A stretch of 64,000 nt of DNA, from contig WACF01000001.1 of assembly GCA_026192395.1 (NCBI GenBank), forward strand, positions 240,879-304,878, in the 5' to 3' direction. Below are positions 52,647-62,655 of the stretch, in pieces; the first letter of the stretch is position 1, and every line of letters starts with the position of its first letter. The notes under the pieces are model-generated. The model was not told the DNA's origin. It saw only the letters and a list, made by a program, of their open reading frames with translations, and did not search any database. The stretch comes from Proteobacteria bacterium 005FR1 (GTDB lineage: Bacteria > Pseudomonadota > Gammaproteobacteria > Pseudomonadales > Cellvibrionaceae). The position numbers and the translations under genes are program-made.

Positions 52647-52690
52647 TCCCGTTCCGACTCGGTCCGGCAGCAGTGGCAAAATCCCTCCTC

Positions 52691-54118
52691 CTAATTCTCC
52701 CCATCCTTTTTCCGCGTCACCGTCAACCAATCAAGCACAACGCCTGACAAGGCATTCAACCTCGCTACGCGATACACAATCTGCAACATCTGCGGATGCC
52801 GCCTCACGCGCGGCTCGACCGCGCGCGGTATGAACCACAGCGTTACCGAAAATCGCAGTATCGCCGTGACGATAAAGACGAGATAAAGCGGACTGCGCAT
52901 CAGGTCCTCGATGCCCCAGTGTTGCAGCAAATCCGGCGCGGCGGAGGCCAGGAAGCCGCCGCCGAGAGCGCCGAGAAAAACGGCACTGGCGCTGAGACAG
53001 GATTGCACCGCTGCGTAAACGGCGAAGTTCGTCGCATGGGGGCGGATGTCGTAGAGGTAGTTGGCGGTGCTGAGAGTAAAGCCGCTCCAGGCAATGCCCG
53101 AGACCACCTGTACGCCCAGCAGGTAATAGAAGCTGGGTGAGACCAACCACAGCAGCGGCAGCATCGGAATCATGCAGCTGGTGATCAGCATGACCAGCCG
53201 GTTGCCGAAACGGTCGCTGAAGCGCCCCCAGTAGTTCAGGCAGACAAACTGGGTGGCGATGGACGCGACACTGTTGAGACTGTACTGCAGGTAGGTGAAA
53301 TCCAGATCCCGCAGCATGTAAACGGCAAAGAAGGGCGCGGAGATGGCGACCATGCCCTGCATGCCGGCGACGAAAAAACTGTAGTGGCGAAAGGTTTTGT
53401 CGTGCAGCGACTCGCGCACGTGTGCAAAGCTGCGGCTCAGGTCTTTGGGATTATTCTTGTGCGTGTCGTGATCGGGGTCATGCATTCGCCCGAGATAATA
53501 GGTCGATAGCGTCCGGCCACCCGCCGCGGCGATAAACAAGAGCGCAAAACCCAGCCAGGGTGCTTGCAGGATCCGGTTGCTGACCGTCAGCAGCGCGCCG
53601 CCGCCGATGAATATCACCAGCGAGGAGATCATGGTGAGCCGAGTGCGCGCTGCAAAGAAAGCCCCGCGCCGACGCTCGGGCACGATGCTGCCCATCCACG
53701 CGCGCCACTGCGGCTGAATGAAGTTCAACAAGCTGAAATACAGAACTGCGAGGCCAATCAGCCAGTAAATCGCCGCCGGCGGGTGTGCGAGCGCAAGAAT
53801 GCCCATCCCAGCGACCACCAACGCCTGCAGGCCGGCGCCGGCGACGATGAGATGACGACGCCGCACGTAAGTCCCCAGCCAGACCGAAACCAGCTGGAAG
53901 AGGGCACCGAACAGCTGGGGAATCGCGGTCAGGAATCCCATTTGCGCCGCGGTGGCATTGAGGTGGATGGCGAAAGCATTGAAGAAGTTGTCCCCCGTCG
54001 CCGTCATGGTGGCGGACGCAACGGCTTCCTTCTGCGACAGCCGCAGGGTGTCGCGAAGCCAGTGCTTGCGACGCCGGGTGGCGGATGCGGCGGCAGGTGA
54101 GTCGAAGGGCGGAGTCAT
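52691..54118 (-). CDS. MFS transporter
   Basis: The product has 475 residues with about 12 hydrophobic helices (for example QLFGALFQLVSVWLGTYV, LVIFIGGGALLTVSN, LYLVFIVTAILRFSVTLWFI). The charged N-terminal region and a central loop rich in His/Asp (HDPDHDTHKNNPKD) divide the two halves. It is a major facilitator superfamily member; the substrate is not evident from sequence. It is transcribed toward the hairpin at 52622 and diverges from purT. Confidence 0.85.
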   Translation of the reverse strand: MTPPFDSPAAASATRRRKHWLRDTLRLSQKEAVASATMTATGDNFFNAFAIHLNATAAQMGFLTAIPQLFGALFQLVSVWLGTYVRRRHLIVAGAGLQALVVAGMGILALAHPPAAIYWLIGLAVLYFSLLNFIQPQWRAWMGSIVPERRRGAFFAARTRLTMISSLVIFIGGGALLTVSNRILQAPWLGFALLFIAAAGGRTLSTYYLGRMHDPDHDTHKNNPKDLSRSFAHVRESLHDKTFRHYSFFVAGMQGMVAISAPFFAVYMLRDLDFTYLQYSLNSVASIATQFVCLNYWGRFSDRFGNRLVMLITSCMIPMLPLLWLVSPSFYYLLGVQVVSGIAWSGFTLSTANYLYDIRPHATNFAVYAAVQSCLSASAVFLGALGGGFLASAAPDLLQHWGIEDLMRSPLYLVFIVTAILRFSVTLWFIPRAVEPRVRRHPQMLQIVYRVARLNALSGVVLDWLTVTRKKDGEN

Positions 54119-54321
54119 CTATGGCTGGTTTAAGCGGAGCGCATTTATCGGGGTGAACGGGACGAGTATGGGCCGCCATCATAGCTGAGAATGGGCCGGT
54201 GATGAGGATGGTATGGCAGAGGCGGAGGTTGGCGTGCGGGCGAGACGTACCAAGCCGCCCTTGTTAAACTGCCGTCCCGGCGCGCCGGCGCAAATCACCC
54301 TCGCCTCAAAGGAATCGCAGC

Positions 54322-55503
54322 ATGACCACCATCGGCACCCCAAATGCCCCCCACGCCACCCGCATTATGCTTCTGGGCAGCGGCGAGCTCGGAAAGGAAG
54401 TCACCATCGAGCTGATGCGCCTCGGCTGCGAGGTGATCGCGGTGGATCGCTACGCCAACGCGCCGGCCATGCAGGTGGCGCATCGCAGTCACGTGATCAA
54501 TATGCTCGACGGCCAGGCGGTTCGGCGGCTCGTGGAGCAGGAAAAACCGCACTTGATTGTCCCCGAAATCGAAGCCATCGCCACCGACGAGCTGGTGAAG
54601 ATGGAAAGCGAGGGCTGGAACGTAATACCCACGGCCCGGGCTGCACGGCTGACCATGAACCGTGAAGGTATCCGTCGACTGGCCGCGGAGGAACTGGGGC
54701 TTTCCACATCGCCATACCGCTTCGCGGAAACGAAAGAGGAATACCTGGAGGCGATCAAATCGGTGGGCTTGCCCTGTGTGGTGAAGCCGATCATGTCTTC
54801 TTCCGGCAAAGGCCAGAGCACGGTCAAAACCGCGGACGACATCGATGCAGCCTGGGAATACGCCCAGTCCGGTGGTCGCAGCGGGCAAGGCAAGGTGATC
54901 GTCGAAGGCTTCGTGGATTTCGATTACGAGATAACGCTGCTGACGGTTCGCCACCGGGACGGCACCAGCTTCTGTGCGCCCATCGGCCATCGTCAGGAGA
55001 AGGGAGACTATCGCGAGTCCTGGCAGCCGCAGGCGATGAGCGAGGTGGCGCTCGAACAAGCGCAGCGCATCGCCGCGAGGGTCACCGAGTCGCTGGGCGG
55101 CTTCGGGATCTTCGGGGTGGAGCTGTTTGTGAAGGGCGATGCTGTCTACTTCAGCGAAGTATCGCCCCGGCCCCACGATACCGGTCTGGTTACGCTGATT
55201 TCCCAGAATCTGTCGGAGTTCGCACTCCACGCCCGCGCCATTCTCGGCCTGCCGATTCCGGTGATCCGCCAGCTGGGTCCATCCGCTTCCGCGGTCCTGC
55301 TGGTGGCCGGCGATTCCGCCGATATGCGCTACGGCAATCTGCACGAAGCCCTGGCCGAGCCGGATACCGACATTCGCCTGTTCGGCAAGCCGGAAGTTCG
55401 CGGCGAGCGTCGCCTGGGGGTCGCGCTGGCGCGCGACAACAGTGTTGAAGAGGCGGTCCAGAAGGCGCTGCGGGCGGTGAGCAAGATCGAGGTGGAGCTC
55501 TAG
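54322..55503 (+). CDS. purT: Formate-dependent phosphoribosylglycinamide formyltransferase PurT
   Basis: The product has 393 residues, the same as E. coli PurT within one. It is an ATP-grasp enzyme making formyl-GAR from GAR, formate and ATP in purine synthesis. Motifs include [52 protein letters not shown] and [28 protein letters not shown] before the ATG gives a good ribosome site. The gene stands alone. Confidence 0.97.
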   Translation: MTTIGTPNAPHATRIMLLGSGELGKEVTIELMRLGCEVIAVDRYANAPAMQVAHRSHVINMLDGQAVRRLVEQEKPHLIVPEIEAIATDELVKMESEGWNVIPTARAARLTMNREGIRRLAAEELGLSTSPYRFAETKEEYLEAIKSVGLPCVVKPIMSSSGKGQSTVKTADDIDAAWEYAQSGGRSGQGKVIVEGFVDFDYEITLLTVRHRDGTSFCAPIGHRQEKGDYRESWQPQAMSEVALEQAQRIAARVTESLGGFGIFGVELFVKGDAVYFSEVSPRPHDTGLVTLISQNLSEFALHARAILGLPIPVIRQLGPSASAVLLVAGDSADMRYGNLHEALAEPDTDIRLFGKPEVRGERRLGVALARDNSVEEAVQKALRAVSKIEVEL

Positions 55504-55560
55504 CGGCAGTGGTTCTCGAGGTTACAAGAGCAATCGCGGAATGGGAGCATATTGTTGCAG

Positions 55561-55947
55561 ATGCGGATTGATGAACTTGAGAAGTGCTCGTTTGGCAGAT
55601 TCTCTGTTGCTCTTTTTGCGATAGTGGTCCTCGCGGCCCAGTCGGCCCATGCTCGCGAGGTTCCTGATGTATTCCAGGGCGAGTGGAACAGCAAATCTTC
55701 CGCCTGTGGTGCTGCCGGGAACGACACCCGACTACGGATCAACGATGACAGCATTGCCTTTCACGAGAGTGAAGGGCCGATCGAAGTGTTCGCGACCCAG
55801 GGCGAACGGGAGATCGCCATGATCGTTTCCCTCCAGGGCGAAGGTGAACGCTGGCAATCCTTTCGGCACTTTCGGCTATCCGAAGATGGCAGTCGGCTGA
55901 CAGACATTACTTACGGCCGGAACTTCGTTCGCCACCGCTGCCGCTGA
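55561..55947 (+). CDS. Hypothetical secreted protein
   Basis: From the ATG at 55561 the product has 128 residues. A signal peptide (FSVALFAIVVLAAQSAHA) is followed by a small beta-rich domain (VFQGEWNSKSSACGAAGNDTRLRINDDSIAFHES) with two cysteines, one near the C terminus (RHRCR). It resembles small periplasmic lipocalin-like proteins in layout, but I cannot assign a family. A TTG at 55552 is also in frame. Confidence 0.75.
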   Translation: MRIDELEKCSFGRFSVALFAIVVLAAQSAHAREVPDVFQGEWNSKSSACGAAGNDTRLRINDDSIAFHESEGPIEVFATQGEREIAMIVSLQGEGERWQSFRHFRLSEDGSRLTDITYGRNFVRHRCR

Positions 55948-55999
55948 ACCATAACCACCCATTTTTCTTTGCGCAGCCACTGCGCCTTCTCAGGTCTCT

Positions 56000-56752
56000 A
56001 TGCACACTCCAGGAAATCTCTACGCTGATCTCGCCGGCTATTACGATCAGTTCTGCAACGAGGTGGACTACACCGAGCAGTGCGAATTTGCCGTCAGGGC
56101 CTTCGAATGCTTTGCCCATGTCGATGGTCGCGAGTATCTCGATCTGGCCTGCGGTACCGGCAAGCATCTGGCGCTGATGCAGGAACAGGGCTTTGCGGCG
56201 AGTGGTCTGGACAACAGTGCCGCTATGCTTGAGCAGGCGGCAGTGCGCTGCCCCGATGCGCGTTTATTGCTCTGCGATCTGGCCGGTTTTGATCAGCAGG
56301 AAGAATTCAGCCTGATCACCTGCTTTCTGTACTCGCTTCATTACAGCCATCCGACCTCTGCACTGGAGGAAACGCTCAAACGGGCATGGAATGCGCTGAA
56401 GCCGGGAGGCGTATTCATTTTCAACACCGTGGACGCGCGTGGTATCAGCGAGCGGACCATCAAAACGCAACTGAGTGAAGGTGATACGCATCTGAGCTTC
56501 CAGTCCGGCTGGCAGTATTCTGGCGAGGGGGAAGTCATGAACCTGGTGCTGAGTATCACGCGGGAGTCGACGGAAGGCCGGCAAACTTGGCACGACCAGC
56601 ACAGAATGACGGCGCTGACCTTGCCCCAGCTGTCCTCGATGCTGGAATCGGTCGGTTTCGAGGTCACTTTGCTCGAGCACGATTATCGCGTGATGGTGCC
56701 CTGGAATGGTGAAAGCTTTAACGCTATCGTGGTCGCCGTGAAACCCAGCTGA
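56000..56752 (+). CDS. Class I SAM-dependent methyltransferase
   Basis: The product has 250 residues. The SAM-binding motif is YLDLACGTGKHLALM, with FAASGLDNSAAMLEQA and LLLCDLAGF as further motifs. The beginning DLAGYYDQFCNEVDYTEQC is typical of small-molecule methyltransferases. The substrate is unknown. It is followed by a lipoprotein gene after 19 bp on the same strand. Confidence 0.85.
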   Translation: MHTPGNLYADLAGYYDQFCNEVDYTEQCEFAVRAFECFAHVDGREYLDLACGTGKHLALMQEQGFAASGLDNSAAMLEQAAVRCPDARLLLCDLAGFDQQEEFSLITCFLYSLHYSHPTSALEETLKRAWNALKPGGVFIFNTVDARGISERTIKTQLSEGDTHLSFQSGWQYSGEGEVMNLVLSITRESTEGRQTWHDQHRMTALTLPQLSSMLESVGFEVTLLEHDYRVMVPWNGESFNAIVVAVKPS

Positions 56753-56771
56753 TTTTTCTGCAGGAGCCTCT

Positions 56772-57494
56772 ATGATCAAAGCTCTTTTCGTCAGGTCTTC
56801 CGTGCTTTTCGGGGTGCTGCTTCTGGCCGCCTGCGCGGAGCTTCCCCAAATCATTCAGGCTGGCGCTGACGCGGCCAGTCAGGCCGGCTACAACAACCAG
56901 GCGCAAATGGTGCGCGGCGTCAAGGAAGTACTTGAGTTGGGTAGCCGGCGCGCAGCCGATCAGCTCTCGGAAGTGGGCGGCTACAGGGATGATCCCCGCT
57001 ATCGGATTGAACTGCCAGGCGATCTGCAACCGATCGCCAGTCGCCTCCGGCAGTTTGGCCTGGGTGGCCAGCTGGACCGGGTAGAGGAGCTGATGAACGA
57101 AGGCGCCGAACGCGCGGCAAACGAGGCGAAAGCGATTTTCATCGATGCGGTGCGTGACATGACAGTGACGGACGCACTTGGAATCATCCGGGGCCACGAT
57201 ACCGCGGCGACGGAATACTTCCGACGACAAACCGAGGAGCGTCTTCGCACTCGCTATGAGCCGATCATCAAAAACAGTCTTCAGCAGACGGGTTTTTACG
57301 ATCAATACCAAAGCATGCTGAGCGTCTACAAACAAATCCCATTGGCCAATAAGCCGAACCTGGATCTGGAGCAACACGCGTTGGATGAAGCGCTGGATGC
57401 TCTGTTTCAACAGGTTGCAGTGGAAGAGCGCCTGATCCGGCAAGATCCGGTCGGTCGCGGTACGGCGATCATCGAGTCCGTCTTCGGTAACTAA
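56772..57494 (+). CDS. DUF4197 lipoprotein
   Basis: The product has 240 residues with AGGAG before the start. The lipobox LLAAC places the lipidated Cys at 21, so the protein is anchored in a membrane facing the periplasm. The mature part (GVKEVLELGSRRAADQLSEVGGYRDDPRYRIELPGDLQPI) is the DUF4197 domain. Function is not established to my knowledge. Confidence 0.88.
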   Translation: MIKALFVRSSVLFGVLLLAACAELPQIIQAGADAASQAGYNNQAQMVRGVKEVLELGSRRAADQLSEVGGYRDDPRYRIELPGDLQPIASRLRQFGLGGQLDRVEELMNEGAERAANEAKAIFIDAVRDMTVTDALGIIRGHDTAATEYFRRQTEERLRTRYEPIIKNSLQQTGFYDQYQSMLSVYKQIPLANKPNLDLEQHALDEALDALFQQVAVEERLIRQDPVGRGTAIIESVFGN

Positions 57495-57520
57495 CAAACC
57501 AACTGCCTGGAAGGAAAACC

Positions 57521-58300
57521 ATGTCTCATAATCTTTTCGACCTCAGTGGAAAAACCGCCCTCGTCACTGGCGGCAACGGCGGTATCGGTCTTGGCTTTGC
57601 CATCGGCGTCGCAAAGCAGGGCGGCAATGTCTGTATCTGGGGGCGCAATGAAGAGAAGAACCAGCAAGCGCTGGCGCAGCTGCAGCCTTTCGGAACGCAG
57701 GTACATGCAATTAGCTGCGATGTCGCCGATGAAGCAGCAGTGGAAAAGGCCTTTGCGGAAACGCTCGACGTTTTCGGCCGTGTCGATGGCTGCTTTGCCA
57801 ATGCCGGGGTGGCGGGCGGTGGTCGTTTTCACGAGCAGACCGCCGAGCAGTGGCAACGGGTTCTACAGGTGAATCTTGACGGTCTGTTTTTCACCCTGCG
57901 CTGCTCGGCCAGACACATGAAGGAGCGAGCGGAAGCGGGCGATCCCGGCGGGCGACTGGTGGGAACGTCTTCGATCGGCGCGAAGGTCGGTATGGCAAAG
58001 GGCGAGGCCTACGCGGGTAGCAAGGGCGCGGTGATGTCGATCATGCAGGGCTTGGCGGTCGAGTACGCGCGTTACGGCGTGACCGCCAATTCCATCTTGC
58101 CGGGCCACATCGAAACGGCAATGACCACCAACAACTATCAAAATGAGAAGTTCGCCAACGCCATCATGCCGCGTATTCCGGCGCGCCGCTGGGGCAGGCC
58201 TGAAGACTTCGAAGGGATTGCCGCCTATCTGATGAGCGAGGCAAGCCAGTACCACACCGGCGACAGTTTCATCATCGATGGCGGATTCCTGATGTCGTAA
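57521..58300 (+). CDS. Short-chain dehydrogenase/reductase
   Basis: The product has 259 residues with AAGGAA upstream. The cofactor motif is TGGNGGIGLG, the structural motif is FANAGVAGGG, and the catalytic YxxxK is in AYAGSKGAV, with an upstream Ser in TSSIG. It is an NAD(P)H-dependent oxidoreductase of the classical SDR type. The substrate is not evident. It follows the DUF4197 gene by 26 bp. Confidence 0.93.
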   Translation: MSHNLFDLSGKTALVTGGNGGIGLGFAIGVAKQGGNVCIWGRNEEKNQQALAQLQPFGTQVHAISCDVADEAAVEKAFAETLDVFGRVDGCFANAGVAGGGRFHEQTAEQWQRVLQVNLDGLFFTLRCSARHMKERAEAGDPGGRLVGTSSIGAKVGMAKGEAYAGSKGAVMSIMQGLAVEYARYGVTANSILPGHIETAMTTNNYQNEKFANAIMPRIPARRWGRPEDFEGIAAYLMSEASQYHTGDSFIIDGGFLMS

Positions 58301-58424
58301 AGCAGCGTCGATAGAGGAGAGGGTTGAGTGGTCGATCCTCCTTCTCTTTTCCGCTATGCTCTCCATCATCATCTGGCGTGAACACATTGCGCCGGATGCA
58401 ACAATAATAAGGGAGACACCCACC

Positions 58425-59099
58425 ATGACCTCGACCACCGCATTCGGCAGCAAACCCTCTATCCAGCAGCATCCGCTTGTATTGGGGTTCTTCTTAGTCG
58501 CCGCAGCCGCGTATATCACCTTGTCTGAACTGGGACTGAGCGGTCCGTGGATGGCTGGTCTCAAGATCGTTCCCATCATCACACTTGCCGTGCTGGCAAT
58601 GAGTCGCCTCGAGGGGCTGAGTCGCACGCTTACGCTGGTTGCACTGTTTTTCTCGGCGATGGGCGATGTATTTCTGGACCTGGAGTTCGCCAATCAATTT
58701 GTCGTCGGCCTGGCCGCCTTCCTCCTTGCGCAGCTGACTTACGCCGGCAACTTCCTTCGCAATGCCGATTTCCGAAACAAACGAACTGCACTGCGCGCGC
58801 TGCCCCTTCTGGTCGGAACCTTTGCGCTCGCGGCCGCGCTGCTGCCCGAAGCGGGTGAGCTTGCACCGGCGATCACTTTTTACCTGCTGGCCATTTTGCT
58901 GATGGCATTGAGCGCGGCGGCTCACCGCGGTGATTCAGCCTTGCTGTTTGCCGGTGCAGTGAGCTTTGTGATTTCCGACGCGCTGATTGGCTTGAACAAG
59001 TTTCTGGCTCCAATCCCATTGGCAGGCGTGGCGATAATGCTCACCTATTACGGCGCTCAACTGATGTTGGTGCTGGGTCTCGCGCGGCTTCGCCCCTAG
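58425..59099 (+). CDS. YhhN-like lysoplasmalogenase-family membrane protein
   Basis: From the ATG at 58425, with GGGAG 9 bp upstream, the product has 224 residues; a longer frame from 58356 lacks a ribosome site. It has about seven to eight hydrophobic helices. The signature FFSAMGDVFLDLE...FVVGLAAFLLAQLTYAGNF...LFAGAVSFVISDALIGLNKF is that of YhhN/TMEM86 proteins. In animals these hydrolyse lysoplasmalogen; the bacterial substrate is uncertain. Confidence 0.88.
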   Translation: MTSTTAFGSKPSIQQHPLVLGFFLVAAAAYITLSELGLSGPWMAGLKIVPIITLAVLAMSRLEGLSRTLTLVALFFSAMGDVFLDLEFANQFVVGLAAFLLAQLTYAGNFLRNADFRNKRTALRALPLLVGTFALAAALLPEAGELAPAITFYLLAILLMALSAAAHRGDSALLFAGAVSFVISDALIGLNKFLAPIPLAGVAIMLTYYGAQLMLVLGLARLRP

Positions 59100-59168
59100 C
59101 CGACAGGCGCCTGACTCACGCTGTGGCACGGTTAGCTGGAGACGAAGATATTTGTAACGAGGAGTGAG

Positions 59169-60308
59169 GTGTTCGTGATCCGACTCTATGACTTCATTAG
59201 CGATAACATCGAAGTAATTCTAAAGGAATGGGAAGATTTCGCACGGCACCACCAGCCTGCAGGTCTTGAAATGAGTGTGGTCGAATTGCGCGATCATTCG
59301 GAGCAGATGCTGACGGATATGGTTGCGGACATGCAACGACCTCAGACTGAGCAGGAGCGGGCGGAGAAGTCCTGGGGCGAGCAATCCAATGACACCCGCT
59401 ATTCGGCCGCCCAGAGACACGCTGCCGACCGCGTCGCGTCCGGTTTTCCTGTCGACTTGCTGGTTGCCGAGTATCGAGCACTGCGGGCCAGTGTTCTGAG
59501 ATTGTGGCTTCACGAAGCATCACCGCTCGAGCCTGTGCAGATCGATGACATAGTTCGCTTCAACGAGGCCGTGGACGAGGCGCTCAGTGAATCCGTGAAG
59601 AAATATTCGGAAGTGGTAGCGACGCACCACGACGTGGCGGTGGGCATACTGGGTCACGATCTGCGCTCGCCTCTGCAAGCGGTAAGCCTCGCCGCTCAAC
59701 GGTTAGTTCAGGACAATGCGCCCGACGATGGTGTTCATCAGCTGGGTGCACGTATGCACAAGAGCATCAGACGCATGACTGCGCTGATCGACAACCTTCT
59801 GGATTTCACAAAAAGCCGTATAGGCGGCGGTATAGAGATTCATCGCACGCACTGTGATTTGAGGCAGATAGCCGAGCAGGTCGTCGATGAATTCCGCTCC
59901 CAGAACTCTGACCGGCGGATTCACTGCGTATTTAGTGGTGAATGCACAGGGTTCTGGGATCAAGACCGGATCGCGCAGGTGTATCAAAACCTTGTGGCCA
60001 ATGCCTTGGAACATGGCGACAGGACGCGTCCAATAAATATACATACAGAGGATAAACTCGACTCGACGGAAATCCGTGTCCAGAACTTCGGGCGAACCAT
60101 TCCCCTGCATGAGCAAGCGCGCATTTTCAATCTGTTTTACCGTCAAGAATCTTCTGAAGAGAGTGGGGCCCGCCGAAATTTGGGACTCGGTCTTTATATC
60201 GTTTCAGAAGTGGTATCGGCACACGGCGGCACTTTGCAGGTAAGCTCGACAGAAATTGCCGGAACAGAGTTCGTCGTAAGTCTCCCCAGAGCAACGGCCG
60301 CTCCCTAG
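59169..60308 (+). CDS. Sensor histidine kinase with RsbRD-like N terminus
   Basis: The product has 379 residues from a GTG at 59169 after GGAGTGAG. Residues 1-150 are helical (ILKEWEDFARHH...LLVAEYRALRASVLRLWL), as in RsbRD-type N-terminal sensor domains. The H-box is VGILGHDLRSPLQAVSLAA. ATPase motifs are NLVANALEHG and LGLGLYIV. No membrane segment or receiver is present, so it is a soluble kinase whose partner regulator lies elsewhere. Confidence 0.9.
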   Translation: MFVIRLYDFISDNIEVILKEWEDFARHHQPAGLEMSVVELRDHSEQMLTDMVADMQRPQTEQERAEKSWGEQSNDTRYSAAQRHAADRVASGFPVDLLVAEYRALRASVLRLWLHEASPLEPVQIDDIVRFNEAVDEALSESVKKYSEVVATHHDVAVGILGHDLRSPLQAVSLAAQRLVQDNAPDDGVHQLGARMHKSIRRMTALIDNLLDFTKSRIGGGIEIHRTHCDLRQIAEQVVDEFRSQNSDRRIHCVFSGECTGFWDQDRIAQVYQNLVANALEHGDRTRPINIHTEDKLDSTEIRVQNFGRTIPLHEQARIFNLFYRQESSEESGARRNLGLGLYIVSEVVSAHGGTLQVSSTEIAGTEFVVSLPRATAAP

Positions 60309-60598
60309 TCGCGCTTCCGAAAGAGACAAAGGCGGACTGATCGGGACAGAAACACCATTGGCCAAACACCCGCTTCTCGAGCGAAGCACCCGAACGTTTC
60401 GAGCAGTCCTTCCAGGTTCCCCTTCACGGGTGCGCGCAACTGCAGAATCCAACAGCAGTCGACGGCACGTAAACCTCAGATAGAGCGGTTGTGCACACAC
60501 GGATTGGCCCTGGCACGAACCTGGCTTTGCATGCAGTGGCGCTGTCGTTGTACATGTCTGTTTGGAGAAGATGGAAGCCCCCTCGCGGAGGAATCATG

Positions 60599-61102
60599 AT
60601 GAACTTGACCTGGTTGGGATCGTTGGCTGTCATCGCCACATTGGCTCTTTCCGTCAACGCACAAGACTCTGCCGATGAGCCAGGCTCCCGCAAACCCCCC
60701 GATGTACCCGGGATTACTTCCGCCAACCCCTTCTCGCAGGGCTGCGTAGACTGCCATGTGAAACGGCCCGACATGGATGTACGCCTGAGTACAATCCTGC
60801 GGGAGTGGTCGAGCAGAGGCGTTCAGGCGGAGCGGCTCGAACGCATGAAAAAGTTCGCGTCAGGCCATGAGCTCGCAGGTCGCCATCCGCCGGTGAGTCT
60901 GGAGGACAGTCTGGTGCCGGATACCTGCATGAATTGTCACGCAGCCGATGCCGGGATTGCACCTGCGCTGGGGCCGCTACTCCATGGAATCCACCTTACC
61001 GGCGCTGAGCAAAACCATACATCGCCGAATTCCGGGGGCAATGTACTTTTTGCCATGGTCTCGATGCCGATTCAGGAACCGTTTCGCTTTCAAGCGGGAT
61101 AG
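60599..61102 (+). CDS. Periplasmic di-haem cytochrome c-like protein
   Basis: From the ATG at 60599 the product has 167 residues, with GGAGG 7 bp upstream. A signal peptide (LTWLGSLAVIATLALSVNAQ) is followed by two CxxCH haem sites, CVDCH (49-53) and CMNCH (110-114). Haem attachment in the periplasm is expected. I know no close family; it is probably an electron-transfer protein. The 290 bp before it contain no recognised gene. Confidence 0.82.
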   Translation: MNLTWLGSLAVIATLALSVNAQDSADEPGSRKPPDVPGITSANPFSQGCVDCHVKRPDMDVRLSTILREWSSRGVQAERLERMKKFASGHELAGRHPPVSLEDSLVPDTCMNCHAADAGIAPALGPLLHGIHLTGAEQNHTSPNSGGNVLFAMVSMPIQEPFRFQAG

Positions 61103-61127
61103 AAAAGGATTAGTCCAACCGGTCGTA

Positions 61128-61877
61128 TCAAATCCCGAGTACCCAGCGCTCGAGTGAACCCGTCCAGCCGAATCTCTCGATTACCTGCGTGAAGTCTTCC
61201 TCCAGGGATGCACGCAGCTGAATGCGTTCACCACTCACCGGATGCAACAGACTCATCTCCACACAGGCCAACAACAATCGATGGCAACCAAAGTCGGTCT
61301 GAAAGAAGCGGTTGTGCACACCCTTGCCATGTTTGGCGTCGCCGATGACGGGGTGAGCGATGTGCTTGAAGTGACGACGGATCTGATGTTTACGGCCCGT
61401 CTTGGGAATCGCCTCCACCAGTGAATAGCGCGTTTGCGGATAGCGTTCGACGCAAACGGGCAGTTCTATTTGTGCGAGCCGCTTGAATCTGGTGACCGCC
61501 TCCTGTGGCGGCTTGTCCTGCTGCGCGCGGCGGTCGGTCATCTTGTCCAGTTCTTCCTTCAGCGGATGGTCGATGACACCGTGCTCCGGTGCGTAACCCC
61601 TGACCACTGCCAGATAACGTTTGCTTACCGCTTGATTGGCAAACTGGTCCGACATCGCGCGGGCGACTTCCGGAGATAGTGCGAACAGCAATACGCCCGA
61701 AGTGGGTTTGTCCAGCCGGTGGACAGGGTAGACGCGCTGATCGAGTTGGTCGCGGACCATCTGCAGCGCGAACTGGGTTTCGCGGCGATCGATTTTGCTG
61801 CGGTGAACGAGCAGTCCGCTAGGCTTGTTGATCGCGACCAGGTGTTCATCCCGGTAGATAATTTCCAATTCAGACAT
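61128..61877 (-). CDS. truC: tRNA pseudouridine(65) synthase TruC
   Basis: The product has 249 residues from the ATG at 61877. The RluA-family catalytic motif is VYPVHRLDKPTSGVLLF, with the active Asp. The C-terminal signature KTGRKHQIRRHFKHIAHPVIGDAKHG is shared by TruC and RluA/C types. Length and wording (IIYRDEHLVAINKPSGLLVHRS) fit TruC, which modifies U65 of tRNA. It converges with the cytochrome gene. Confidence 0.93.
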   Translation of the reverse strand: MSELEIIYRDEHLVAINKPSGLLVHRSKIDRRETQFALQMVRDQLDQRVYPVHRLDKPTSGVLLFALSPEVARAMSDQFANQAVSKRYLAVVRGYAPEHGVIDHPLKEELDKMTDRRAQQDKPPQEAVTRFKRLAQIELPVCVERYPQTRYSLVEAIPKTGRKHQIRRHFKHIAHPVIGDAKHGKGVHNRFFQTDFGCHRLLLACVEMSLLHPVSGERIQLRASLEEDFTQVIERFGWTGSLERWVLGI

Positions 61878-62007
61878 CGGTGATCCAGAGCGCAATTTGA
61901 GTCGGTGTCATTATCGTAGATTCAGTTCCGATAAGGTATGCTCAGCGGCGTTCAAGAACATTTGAATAGAGATTCCTCCCATCTATTGCATTCCATAAGG
62001 GGCTTTT

Positions 62008-62634
62008 ATGCTGAAGCTGTACGGTTTTCCGATCAGTAACTACTACAACATGGTCAAAATGGCGCTGCTGGAAAAAGGCATCGACTTCGAAGAGGTTCAC
62101 GCCAAGCCCAGCCAGGAATCGGACTTTCTGACAAAAAGCCCGATGGGCAAGGTGCCGGTGCTGGAAACCGAAAAAGGGTGTATTACTGAAACCGATGTGA
62201 TCTTCGACTACATCGAAGACCTGGGTACCGGCCCGGCCTTGCTGCCCAGGGATCCTTACGAGCGCGCGAAAGTACGTGAGTTGATCAAGGAAATCGAACT
62301 CTACATCGAGCTGCCCGCGCGAACCTGCTACAAGGAAGGCTTCTTCGGCGGCACCGTATCGGAGGAAGTAAAGGAGAAAGCTCGCGAAAACCTGAACAAA
62401 GGCATCGCCTGCCTGAAGCGGAATGGCAAATTTTCGCCCTATGTCGCGGGCGACAGTTTTACCTATGCAGATATCATGTTCATGTATTCAGTGGGCCTCG
62501 CCGCGAGTTGCAGCAAGCGGGTGCTGGAAATGAACCTGCTCGAGGACTTCCCCGAAGCCAAGGCGCTTTCGGCGAAAATCGCAGAACGCGAATCCGCACA
62601 GAAAATCGCTGAAGATCAGAAAGCGACGGCCTAG
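62008..62634 (+). CDS. Glutathione S-transferase-family protein
   Basis: The product has 208 residues with AAGGGG before the start. The N-terminal thioredoxin-like domain reads MLKLYGFPISNYYNMVKMALLEKGIDFEEV...SPMGKVPVLETEKGCITETDVIFDYIED; the C-terminal part is helical. It is followed after 21 bp by an enoyl-CoA hydratase gene, probably one operon. The substrate is unknown. Confidence 0.93.
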   Translation: MLKLYGFPISNYYNMVKMALLEKGIDFEEVHAKPSQESDFLTKSPMGKVPVLETEKGCITETDVIFDYIEDLGTGPALLPRDPYERAKVRELIKEIELYIELPARTCYKEGFFGGTVSEEVKEKARENLNKGIACLKRNGKFSPYVAGDSFTYADIMFMYSVGLAASCSKRVLEMNLLEDFPEAKALSAKIAERESAQKIAEDQKATA

Positions 62635-62655
62635 AAAAAACCAGGAGGAACCGGA

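Noticed and set aside
54295..55344. 349-codon open frame opposite purT
   Set aside because: Shadow of purT with biased composition and no motif.
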